Of a DNA stretch of 64,000 nucleotides, positions 13,424-22,079 are shown piece by piece. The position numbers and the translations under genes are program-made. Below the pieces are notes generated by a model that ran no database searches, was not told the DNA's origin, and saw only the letters and a list, made by a program, of their open reading frames with translations. Numbering within the stretch: the first letter of the stretch is position 1; every line of letters begins with the position of its first letter. The stretch comes from Lasioglossum baleicum (lineage: Eukaryota > Arthropoda > Insecta > Hymenoptera > Halictidae): assembly GCF_051020765.1 (NCBI RefSeq), contig NW_027469086.1, forward strand, positions 1,736,001 to 1,800,000. Reading direction: 5' to 3'.

Positions 13424-13442
13424 ATGCAATAAAGTATTGCAT
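13424..13442 (+). promoter_or_regulatory. AATAAA inside a perfect 8-bp hairpin
   Basis: The polyadenylation hexamer AATAAA (13428-13433) sits in a stem-loop: ATGCAATA pairs with TATTGCAT around the loop AAG. It lies upstream of the proposed transcription start, so it may belong to readthrough transcripts or be coincidental. A second candidate signal, ATTAAA, is at 14077-14082. Confidence 0.4.
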
Positions 13443-13449
13443 CACTCTG

Positions 13450-13482
13450 GAAGCATCTAGAAGCTTCTAGAAACGTCGAGAA
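13450..13482 (+). promoter_or_regulatory. Heat-shock-element-like GAA/TTC ladder
   Basis: Seven alternating modules spaced exactly five bases apart read GAA, aTC, GAA, TTC, GAA, gTC, GAA, so five of the seven are exact. Its centre is the 16-bp perfect palindrome TCTAGAAGCTTCTAGA (13456-13471). HSF trimers bind inverted nGAAn pentamers, and three contiguous exact units (13460-13472) are the usual minimum. The position near the start of an LTR-like element, upstream of an initiator-like site, fits an enhancer. Stress-inducible LTRs with such sites are known (ONSEN in Arabidopsis). The motif is seen; response to heat is inference. Confidence 0.6.
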
Positions 13483-13490
13483 GTCCAAAG

Positions 13491-13703
13491 ACTGCTGCAT
13501 CAGCAGTCCCACGCTCGTAGAGGGCAATAGGACAGCCACGAGACTGCAGCGTCAGCAGAAATGCACGTGCAGTCCCCGGGAGCAAAGACGCTGCTGCGTC
13601 AGCGGTTCTCCCACTCCGACGACTGAAGAACAAAGAGACTGCAGCGTCAGCCATCCCCACTCCGAACGAAGGAGGCAAGGCAGAGCGGACGCTTGCATCA
13701 GTC
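13491..13703 (+). repeat. Five TCAGC motifs spaced about 50 bp (Maf/CNC-like)
   Basis: The motif CTGCWGCRTCAGC occurs at 13491-13507 (here a perfect ACTGCTG/CAGCAGT inverted repeat), 13543-13558, 13589-13605 and 13638-13652, with a weaker fifth copy at 13689-13703. Measured at the TCAG core the spacings are 52, 47, 48 and 51 bp. The reverse complement TGCTGACGCTGC resembles half a Maf recognition element followed by the NNNGC of an antioxidant response element, except at the base before TGAC. The first copy is one mismatch from the 13-bp MARE palindrome. The intervening DNA is GC-rich and only loosely similar between copies. These are probably promoter-proximal enhancer repeats in the LTR. 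Confidence 0.6.
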
Positions 13704-13777
13704 CGCCTTCAGCCAGCGACTCGCACAGACGTGCCTACCTGGCCTCAGCCGCCAGTCCGGCTTCAAGAGCAGACGTG

Positions 13778-13784
13778 TTCAGTC
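13778..13784 (+). promoter_or_regulatory. Initiator-like TTCAGTC (possible transcription start)
   Basis: TTCAGTC matches the arthropod initiator TCAGT, with A at 13781 as the possible +1. It follows the GC-rich motif block and precedes a pyrimidine-rich, then AT-rich leader. No TATA box is obvious at -30, and no clear downstream promoter element is present at +28. It is a weak assignment, since the pentamer is common. Confidence 0.3.
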
Positions 13785-13821
13785 TAGCTCCGCGATAGTG
13801 AAGTGTGTCGATCCTTCACTC

Positions 13822-13873
13822 CTAATTCCAATTCCAATTCCAACTCTAACTCAACTCAACTCAACTCCTAATT
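13822..13873 (+). repeat. Low-complexity AATTCC/AACTC microrepeat
   Basis: Three AATTCC hexamers run into four to five ACTCA-type pentamers. It is a simple repeat within the proposed leader of the element. From its end to about 14084 the DNA is AT-rich with short repeats such as ATACCAGTG (13961 and 14003), and I see no gene there. Confidence 0.8.
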
Positions 13874-14076
13874 CTCATACATTATTCCTACAACATATTA
13901 CTATATCCATTATTCATTAATCCAATTACTACTCCTATTATAATACTACTTACATATTGTATACCAGTGTACTTACCAGTTCTTATTTAATATATCGTTG
14001 TTATACCAGTGCTTCGATCTTGTTATTCTTGTGTTAGTTCAACACCATCTTCCAATTCAGTTCTTGCATCGAATAT

Positions 14077-14082
14077 ATTAAA
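14077..14082 (+). terminator. Possible poly(A) signal ATTAAA
   Basis: ATTAAA lies about 300 bp after the initiator-like site and just before the 87-bp repeats. If the island is an LTR this could end the R region, leaving the ORF in an unusually long U5. The evidence is the hexamer only. Confidence 0.25.
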
Positions 14083-14084
14083 CG

Positions 14085-14258
14085 CGTGACATATCCGGAC
14101 TTGGTCTAAAGTGCGCAGTGGAAACGCTGAGCCGCCAATAAGGAATTTGAAGCGAGTCATAGAGAAGTTCTCGTGCCACGTCTAGAATTGGTCTAAAGTG
14201 CGCAGTGGAAACGCTGAGCCGCCACTATAGACGTGAAGCGAGTTAACTACCAAAAAGG
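14085..14258 (+). repeat. Tandem 87-bp repeat with identical 37-bp core and GNRA-type hairpin
   Basis: Two copies at an offset of 87 bp (about 14085-14171 and 14172-14258) share an identical 37-bp core at 14101-14137 and 14188-14224, plus GAAGCGAGT near their ends. The rest is diverged, so the core is unusually conserved. In each core CAGTG-GAAA-CGCTG (14116-14129 and 14203-14216) can form a five-pair RNA stem with one G-U pair, closed by a GAAA tetraloop. The pair sits about 65 bp before the ATG of the 172-codon ORF, consistent with a leader RNA element such as a packaging or translation signal. No known RNA family was recognised. Confidence 0.7.
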
Positions 14259-14323
14259 TTAATAACAAGTGGAAGTTCATTTTCATTATATTATTAATAT
14301 TCCATCATTACTATTCCTTACCC

Positions 14324-14842
14324 ATGCGACGCCCACGTCGAGCGGGACGCAAGTATCAACTTGCTAAATTGAGACGCGCGTTGAGAGATAAAACGGTGCT
14401 CGATCAAATCATCGCCACTACCGAGTGGACAGAACTTCTGGGAACCACCGAGCACATTCCGTGTGACGCGTCCGATTACGTTTCTGTATACGGTTGCCCT
14501 TGCAACCCTCCTAAAGAGGTCAACCACGCGGACCTCTCGCGAGCTCCGACGCCAGTTCTACATCCGGTCGATTGTCTAGAGGTGATCGACATAGCCGACG
14601 ACGACGACAGCCGAGACACGATCATCATTCCCAGGGTCCGTTGCCGAATCATCCGTGACGTTCCTCTGCCAGCTCATCAACGTGTCGTCTTGCGGCCAGC
14701 ATCCAAGGCCACTAACGTCGTCCCGAACCGAGCAGCAGCAACTCTGCCAGATCTTCCCCACCTCGAGGACATCTGTATAGAAGACCCGATGTACGACACC
14801 TACTGTCAGTACCGCCAGTTCCTGCTACAACAATATTATTAG
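14324..14842 (+). CDS. Unrecognised 172-aa ORF carried by the inserted element
   Basis: This is the only plausible protein-coding frame outside the satellite. It starts at ATG 14324 in the context ACCCATGCG, which is not a strong Kozak match, and stops at TAG 14840-14842. Residues 2-23 are strongly basic (RRPRRAGRK, then KLRRALRDK) and could be a nuclear-localisation or nucleic-acid-binding tail. Residues 57-60 are GCPC. Residues 86-98 are acidic (ADDDD). The C-terminus is rich in Tyr and Gln and ends QQYY. Seven cysteines do not form a CCHC knuckle or other zinc motif. No signal peptide, membrane segment, protease, RT or integrase motif is visible. It could be a captured or degenerate gag-like protein, an accessory protein of the element, or chance. 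Two conserved leader repeats lie just upstream and a consensus splice donor just downstream. Confidence 0.45.
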   Translation: MRRPRRAGRKYQLAKLRRALRDKTVLDQIIATTEWTELLGTTEHIPCDASDYVSVYGCPCNPPKEVNHADLSRAPTPVLHPVDCLEVIDIADDDDSRDTIIIPRVRCRIIRDVPLPAHQRVVLRPASKATNVVPNRAAATLPDLPHLEDICIEDPMYDTYCQYRQFLLQQYY

Positions 14843-14861
14843 GCGTTAATACAGCATTGCG

Positions 14862-15136
14862 GTGAGTCGTATAATGTCTTGTATAATTGCTGAATCCTGT
14901 AAACTCACCGTTCTCGTTGCATCATCTCGCGTGTGATTCTTGTCGGGACACTCCTTGTAACCGCGTCGGACGTTCTCTTCTTGACTGCATCCATAGCAAT
15001 ATCGGTTGTCCTAGTGCATATGACAGCCCGCGGCTGTCTCGGCACGAAAGACCACTCCTCATTTAATCATAATATCTCAACCGTCCGTCTGTCACTGTTC
15101 TCTTTTCTCTCTCTTGGTACCTGTAACAAAAACACA
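14862..15136 (+). other. Possible intron: GTGAGT donor to pyrimidine-rich CAG acceptor
   Basis: A strong 5' splice-site match, CG/GTGAGT, begins at 14862, 20 bp after the ORF stop. A pyrimidine tract (about 15098-15118, mainly C and T) followed by AACACAG ending at 15136 could serve as acceptor; CATAG at 14992-14996 is another. Splicing to 15136 would join element transcript to the last 15 bp of the element and then satellite. The region holds no other recognisable feature. This rests on motifs only. Confidence 0.25.
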
Positions 15137-15142
15137 GTGACG

Positions 15143-15151
15143 GACGTGACA
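15143..15151 (+). repeat. Right terminal motif GACGTGACA of the element
   Basis: These bases are the inverted partner (8/9) of TGTTACGTC at 13206-13214 and end in CA, as expected of an LTR. The next four bases repeat the target site. Confidence 0.85.
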
Positions 15152-15155
15152 CGGG
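15152..15155. repeat. Target-site duplication CGGG, right copy
   Basis: This second copy of the target site at 13202-13205 leads straight into ATGCATCC of the interrupted A unit. Confidence 0.9.
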
Positions 15156-17407
15156 ATGCATCCTCTCGCACGTGTTTTTACTCGACTTGCCTGCGGGATG
15201 CATCCACTCGCACGTGTTTTTGCTCGACTACCCTGCGGGATGCATCCTCTCGCACGTGTTTTTCTCGACTACCCTGCGGGATGCATCCTCTCGCACGTGT
15301 TTTTGCTCGACTAGCCATGCGCATCCCAAAAAACCTGCGCACGCGCATCCCACAAAACCCGCGCATGCGCATCCCACAAAACGTCGCACGTGTTTTTACT
15401 CGTCTAGCCTGCAGGATGCATCCTCTCGCACGTGTTTTTACTCGACTAGCCTGCGGGATGCATCCTCTCGCACGTGTTTTTGCTCGACTAGCCATGCGCA
15501 TCCCAAAAAACCTGCGCATGCGCATCCCACAAAACCTGCGCATGCGCATCCCACAAAACCTGCGCATGCGCATCCCACAAAACCTCGCACGTGTTTTTAC
15601 TCGACTAGCCTGCGGGATGCATCCTCTCGCACGTGTTTTTACCCGACTAGCCTGCGGGATGCATCCTCTCGCACGTGTTTTTACTCGACTAGCCTGCGGG
15701 ATGCATCCTCTCGCACGTGTTTTTACTCGACTAGCCTGCAGGATGCATCCTCTCGCACGTGTTTTTACTCGACTAGCCTGCGGGATGCATCCTCTCGCAC
15801 GTGTTTTTGCTCGACCAGCCTGCGGGATGCATCCTCTCGCACGTGTTTTTGCTCGACTAGCCTGCGGGATGCATCCTCTCGCACGTGTTTTTACTCGACT
15901 AGCCTTCGGGATTCATCCTCTCGCACGTGTTTTTACTCGACTAGCCTGCGGGATGCATCCTCTCGCACGTGTTTTTGCTCGACTAGCCATGCGCATCCCA
16001 AAAAACCTGCGCATGCGCATCCCAAAAAACCTGCGCATGCGCATCCCACAAAACCTGCGCATGCGCATCCCACAAAACCTCGCACGTGTTTTTACTCGAC
16101 TAGCCTGCGGGATGCATCCTCTCGCACGTGTTTTTACTCGACTTGCCTGCGGGATGCATCCTCTCGCACGTGTTTTTGCTCGACTAGCCTGCGGGATGCA
16201 TCCTCTCGCACGTGTTTTTACTCGACTACCCTGCGGGATGCATCCTCTCGCACGTGTTTCTACTCGACTAGCCTGCGGGATGCATCCTCTAGCACGTGTT
16301 TTTGCTCGACTAGCCATGCGCATCCCAAAAAACCTGCGCATGCGCATCCCAAAAAACCTGCGCATGCGCATCCCACAAAACCTGCGCATGCGCATCCCAC
16401 AAAACCTCGCACTTGTTTTTACTCGACTACCCTGCGGGATGCATCCTCTCGCACGTGTTTTTGCTCGACTAGCCATGCGCATCCCAAAAAACCTGCGCAT
16501 GCGCATCCCACAAAACCTCGCACGTGTTTTTACTCGACTAGCCTGCGGGATGCATCCTCTCGCACGTGTTTTTACTCGACTTGCCTGCGGGATGCATACT
16601 CTCGCACGTGTTTTTGCTCGACTAGCCTGCGGGATGCATCCTCTCGCACGTGTTTTTACTCGACTACCCTGCGGGATGCATCCTCTCGCACGTGTTTTTG
16701 CTCGACTAGCCATGCGCATCCCAAAAAACCTGCGCACGCGCATCCCACAAAACCTGCGCATGCGCATCCCACAAAACCTCGCACGTGTTTTTACTCGTCT
16801 AGACTGCAGGATGCATCCTCTCGCACGTGTTTTTACTCGACTAGCCTGCGGGATGCATCCTCTCGCACGTGTTTTTGCTCGACTAGCCATGCGCATCCCA
16901 AAAAACCTGCGCATGCGCATCCCAAAAAACCTGCGCATGCGCATCCCACAAAACCTGCGCATGCGCATCCCACAAAACCTGCGCATGCGCATCCCACAAA
17001 ACCTCGCACGTGTTTTTACTCGACTAGCCTGTGGGATGCATCCTCTCGCACGTGTTTTTACCCGACTAGCCTGCGGGATGCATCCTCTCGCACGTGTTTT
17101 TACTCGACTAGCCTGCGGGATGCATCCTCTCGCACGTGTTTTTACTCGACTAGCCTGCGGGATGCATCCTCTCGCACGTGTTTTTGCTCAACTAGCCTGC
17201 GGGATGCATCCTCTCGCACGTGTTCTTACTCGACTACCCTGCGGGATGCATCCTCTCGCACGTGTTTTTGCTCGACTAGCCATGCGCATCCCAAAAAACC
17301 TGCGCATGCGCATCCCACAAAACCTGCGCATGCGCATCCCACAAAACCTCGCACGTGTTTTTACTCGACTAGCCTGCGGGATGCATCCTCTCGCACGTGT
17401 TTTTACT

Positions 17408-18926
17408 CGACTAGCCTGCGGGATGCATCCTCTCGCACGTGTTTTTGCTCGACTAGCCTGCGGGATGCATCCTCTCGCACGTGTTTTTACTCGACTACCC
17501 TGCGGGATGCATCCTCTCGCACGTGTTTTTGCTCGACTAGCCATGCGCATCCCAAAAAACCTGCGCATGCGCATCCCACAAAACCTGCGCATGCGCATCC
17601 CACAAAACCTCGCACGTGTTTTTACTCGACTAGCCTGCGGGATGCATCCTCTCGCACGTGTTTTTACTCGACTAGCCTGCGGGATGCATCCTCTCGCACG
17701 TGTTTTTACTCGACTAGCCTGCGGGATGCATCCTCTCGCACGTGTTTTTGCTCGACTAGCCTGCGGGATGCATCCTCTCGCACGTGTTTTTCTCGACTAC
17801 CCTGCGGGATGCATCCTCTCGCACGTGTTTTTGCTCGACTAGCCATGCGCATCCCAAAAAACCTGCGCACGCGCATCCCACAAAACCTCGCACGTGTTTT
17901 TACTCGTCTAGCCTGCAGGATGCATCCTCTCGCACGTGTTTTTACTCGACTAGCCTGCGGGATGCATCCTCTCGCACGTGTTTTTGCTCGACTAGCCATG
18001 CGCATCCCAAAAAACCTGCGCATGCGCATCCCACAAAACCTGCGCATGCGCATCCCACAAAACCTGCGCATGCGCATCCCACAAAACCTCGCACGTGTTT
18101 TTACTCGACTAGCCTGCGGGATGCATCCTCTCGCACGTGTATTTACCCGACTAGCCTGCGGGATGCATCCTCTCGCACGTGTTTTTGCTCGACTAGCCTG
18201 CGGGATGCATCCTCTCGCACGTGTTTTTACTCGACTACCCTGCGGGATGCATCCTCTCGCACGTGTTTTTGCTCGACTAGCCATGCGCATCCCAAAAAAC
18301 CTGCGCATGCGCATCCCACAAAACCTGCGCATGCGCATCCCACAAAACCTCGCACGTGTTTTTACTCGACTAGCCTGCGGGATGCATCCTCTCGCACGTG
18401 TTTTTACTCGACTAGCCTGCGGGATGCATCCTCTCGCACGTGTTTTTACTCGACTAGCCTGCGGGATGCATCCTCTCGCACGTGTTTTTGCTCGACTAGC
18501 CTGCGGGATGCATCCTCTCGCACGTGTTTTTCTCGACTACCCTGCGGGATGCATCCTCTCGCACGTGTTTTTGCTCGACTAGCCATGCGCATCCCAAAAA
18601 ACCTGCGCACGCGCATCCCACAAAACCTCGCACGTGTTTTTACTCGTCTAGCCTGCAGGATGCATCCTCTCGCACGTGTTTTTACTCGACTAGCCTGCGG
18701 GATGCATCCTCTCGCACGTGTTTTTGCTCGACTAGCCATGCGCATCCCAAAAAACCTGCGCATGCGCATCCCACAAAACCTGCGCATGCGCATCCCACAA
18801 AACCTGCGCATGCGCATCCCACAAAACCTCGCACGTGTTTTTACTCGACTAGCCTGCGGGATGCATCCTCTCGCACGTGTATTTACCCGACTAGCCTGCG
18901 GGATGCATCCTCTCGCACGTGTTTTT
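17408..18926. repeat. Tandem 740-bp higher-order repeat
   Basis: Two copies at an offset of 740 bp (17408-18147 and 18148-18887, with similarity to about 18926) appear identical by eye. Both carry the frame-shifting TTTTTCTCG A unit (17785, 18525), a short B block with ACGCGC, and the rare GTGTATTTACCC variant (about 18138 and 18878). Because 740 is not divisible by three, each copy shifts the long open frames. The near-identity suggests a very recent event. Confidence 0.85.
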
Positions 18927-20284
18927 ACTCGACTAGCCTTGCGGGATGCATCCTCTCGCACGTGTTTTTACTCGACTAGCCTGCAGGATGCATCCTCTCG
19001 CACGTGTTTTTACTCGACTAGCCTGCGGGATGCATCCTCTCGCACGTGTTTTTGCTCGACCAGCCTGCGGGATGCATCCTCTCGCACGTGTTTTTGCTCG
19101 ACTAGCCTGCGGGATGCATCCTCTCGCACGTGTTTTTACTCGACTAGCCTTCGGGATTCATCCTCTCGCACGTGTTTTTACTCGACTAGCCTGCGGGATG
19201 CATCCTCTCGCACGTGTTTTTGCTCGACTAGCCATGCGCATCCCAAAAAACCTGCGCATGCGCATCCCACAAAACCTGCGCATGCGCATCCCACAAAACC
19301 TCGCACGTGTTTTTATTCGACTAGCCTGCGGGATGCATCCTCTCGCACGTGTTTTTACTCGACTTGCCTGCGGGATGCATCCTCTCGCACGTGTTTTTGC
19401 TCGACTAGCCTGCGGGATGCATCCTCTCGCACGTGTTTTTACTCGACTACCCTGCGGGATGCATCCTCTCGCACGTGTTTTTACTCGACTAGCCTGCGGG
19501 ATGCATCCTCTCGCACGTGTTTTTGCTCGACTAGCCATGCGCATCCCAAAAAACCTGCGCATGCGCATCCCACAAAACCTGCGCATGCGCATCCCACAAA
19601 ACCTGCGCATGCGCATCCCACAAAACCTCGCACGTGTTTTTACTCGACTAGCCTGCGGGATGCATCCTCTCGCACGTGTTTTTACCCGACTAGCCTGCGG
19701 GATGCATCCTCTCGCACGTGTTTTTACTCGACTAGCCTGCGGGATGCATCCTCTCGCACGTGTTTTTACTCGACTAGCCTGCAGGATGCATCCTCTCGCA
19801 CGTGTTTTTACTCGACTAGCCTGCGGGATGCATCCTCTCGCACGTGTTTTTGCTCGACCAGCCTGCGGGATGCATCCTCTCGCACGTGTTTTTGCTCGAC
19901 TAGCCTGCGGGATGCATCCTCTCGCACGTGTTTTTACTCGACTAGCCTTCGGGATTCATCCTCTCGCACGTGTTTTTACTCGACTAGCCTGCGGGATGCA
20001 TCCTCTCGCACGTGTTTTTGCTCGACTAGCCATGCGCATCCCAAAAAACCTGCGCATGCGCATCCCAAAAAACCTGCGCATGCGCATCCCACAAAACCTG
20101 CGCATGCGCATCCCACAAAACCTCGCACGTGTTTTTACTCGACTAACCTGCGGGATGCATCCTCTCGCACGTGTTTTTACTCGACTTGCCTGCGGGATGC
20201 ATCCTCTCGCACGTGTTTTTGCTCGACTAGCCTGCGGGATGCATCCTCTCGCACGTGTTTTTACTCGACTACCCTGCGGGATGC

Positions 20285-21948
20285 ATCCTCTCGCACGTGT
20301 TTTTACTCGACTAGCCTGCGGGATGCATCCTCTCGCACGTGTTTTTGCTCGACTAGCCATGCGCATCCCAAAAAACCTGCGCATGCGCATCCCACAAAAC
20401 CTGCGCATGCGCATCCCACAAAACCTGCGCATGCGCATCCCACAAAACCTGCGCATGCGCATCCCACAAAACCTCGCACTTGTTTTTACTCGACTACCCT
20501 GCGGGATGCATCCTCTCGCACGTGTTTTTGCTCGACTAGCCATGCGCATCCCAAAAAACCTGCGCATGCGCATCCCACAAAACCTCGCACGTGTTTTTAC
20601 TCGACTTGCCTGCGGGATGCATCCTCTCGCACGTGTTTTTGCTCGACTAGCCTGCGGGATGCATCCTCTCGCACGTGTTTTTACTCGACTACCCTGCGGG
20701 ATGCATCCTCTCGCACGTGTTTTTGCTCGACTAGCCATGCGCATCCCAAAAAACCTGCGCACGCGCATCCCACAAAACCTGCGCATGCGGATACCACAAA
20801 ACCTCGCACGTGTTTTTACTCGTCTAGCCTGCAGGATGCATCCTCTCGCACGTGTTTTTACTCGACTAGCCTGCGGGATGCATCCTCTCGCACGTGTTTT
20901 TGCTCGACTAGCCATGCGCATCCCAAAAAACCTGCGCATGCGCATCCCACAAAACCTGCGCATGCGCATCCCACAAAACCTGCGCATGCGCATCCCACAA
21001 AACCTGCGCATGTGCATCCCACAAAACCTCGCACGTGTTTTTACTCGACTAGCCTGTGGGATGCATCCTCTCGCACGTGTTTTTACCCGACTAGCCTGCG
21101 GGATACATCCTCTCGCACGTGTTTTTACTCGACTAGCCTGCGGGATGCATCCTCTCGCACGTGTTTTTGCTCGACTAGCCATGCGCATCCCAAAAAACCT
21201 GCGCATGCGCATCCCACAAAACCTGCGCATGCGCATCCCACAAAACCTGCGCATGCGCATCCCACAAAACCTGCGCATGCGCATCCCACAAAACCTCGCA
21301 CTTGTTTTTACTCGACTACCCTGCGGGATGCATCCTCTCGCACGTGTTTTTGCTCGACTAGCCATGCGCATCCCAAAAAACCTGCGCATGCGCATCCCAC
21401 AAAACCTCGCACGTGTTTTTACTCGACTTGCCTGCGGGATGCATCCTCTCGCACGTGTTTTTGCTCGACTAGCCTGCGGGATGCATCCTCTCGCACGTGT
21501 TTTTACTCGACTACCCTGCGGGATGCATCCTCTCGCACGTGTTTTTGCTCGACTAGCCATGCGCATCCCAAAAAACCTGCGCACGCGCATCCCACAAAAC
21601 CTGCGCATGCGGATACCACAAAACCTCGCACGTGTTTTTACTCGTCTAGCCTGCAGGATGCATCCTCTCGCACGTGTTTTTACTCGACTAGCCTGCGGGA
21701 TGCATCCTCTCGCACGTGTTTTTGCTCGACTAGCCATGCGCATCCCAAAAAACCTGCGCATGCGCATCCCACAAAACCTGCGCATGCGCATCCCACAAAA
21801 CCTGCGCATGCGCATCCCACAAAACCTGCGCATGTGCATCCCACAAAACCTCGCACGTGTTTTTACTCGACTAGCCTGTGGGATGCATCCTCTCGCACGT
21901 GTTTTTACCCGACTAGCCTGCGGGATGCATCCTCTCGCACGTGTTTTT
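20285..21948. repeat. Tandem 822-bp higher-order repeat
   Basis: Two copies at an offset of 822 bp share the private B-unit variants GCGGATACCAC (about 20787 and 21609) and CATGTGCATCCC (about 21009 and 21831). One difference seen is GATACATCC near 21102 against GATGCATCC near 20280. A block related to it recurs near 26650-27330 with GCGGATCCC. Confidence 0.8.
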
Positions 21949-22079
21949 GCTCGACCAGCCTGCGGGATGCATCCTCTCGCACGTGTTTTTGCTCGACTAG
22001 CCTGCGGGATGCATCCTCTCGCACGTGTTTTTGCTCGACCAGCCTGCGGGATGCATCCTCTCGCACGTGTTTTTGCTCG

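Larger units (their letters stand above)
13206..15151 (+). mobile_element. Inserted LTR-type element: solo LTR or short non-autonomous LTR element
   Basis: This 1,946-bp island is unrelated to the satellite. Its ends are TGTTACGTC and GACGTGACA, an imperfect 9-bp inverted terminal repeat (8/9) of the TG...CA type used by LTR retroelement integrases, and it is flanked by a 4-bp duplication (CGGG). Four-base duplications are usual for Ty3/Gypsy and occur in BEL/Pao. No direct terminal repeat, reverse transcriptase, integrase or protease is visible. A solo LTR left by LTR-LTR recombination is therefore the simplest reading, although 1.9 kb is long for one and it carries a 172-codon ORF. The order of elements on the plus strand (regulatory motifs, initiator, leader repeats, ORF) suggests plus orientation. 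Alternatives are a terminal-repeat-poor non-autonomous retroelement or a Ginger-like DNA transposon, which also has TGTNR ends and 4-bp duplications but normally longer inverted repeats. Confidence 0.8.

Noticed and set aside
13457..13678. A 73-codon reverse frame with repeated ADAA residues
   Set aside because: The repeated residues come from the 50-bp-spaced TCAGC motifs, and there is no other coding signal.
13693..13920. A 75-codon forward frame in the element
   Set aside because: It runs through low-complexity AATTCC/AACTC sequence with biased composition. It is probably leader sequence.
14101..14157. Hammerhead ribozyme
   Set aside because: GAAA and CTGA are present but in the wrong order, and CTGATGA with three stems is not found.
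14125..14224. Minus-strand primer-binding site (TGGCGGCTCAGCG) suggesting a reversed LTR element
   Set aside because: It occurs twice in the tandem repeat, is not adjacent to an LTR end, and I could not match it to a specific tRNA 3' end.
13206..15151. Ginger-type DNA transposon as the main call
   Set aside because: TGTNR ends and a 4-bp duplication fit, but the inverted repeat is only about 9-13 bp, no transposase is present, and the target is not the CCGG/CCGT I associate with that group. It is kept as an alternative only.
14933..17842. A 969-codon frame starting with a hydrophobic stretch in the element and running into the satellite
   Set aside because: Only the first 70 or so codons are unique, the rest is satellite read-through, and the start has no supporting context. 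The membrane-like start looks accidental.
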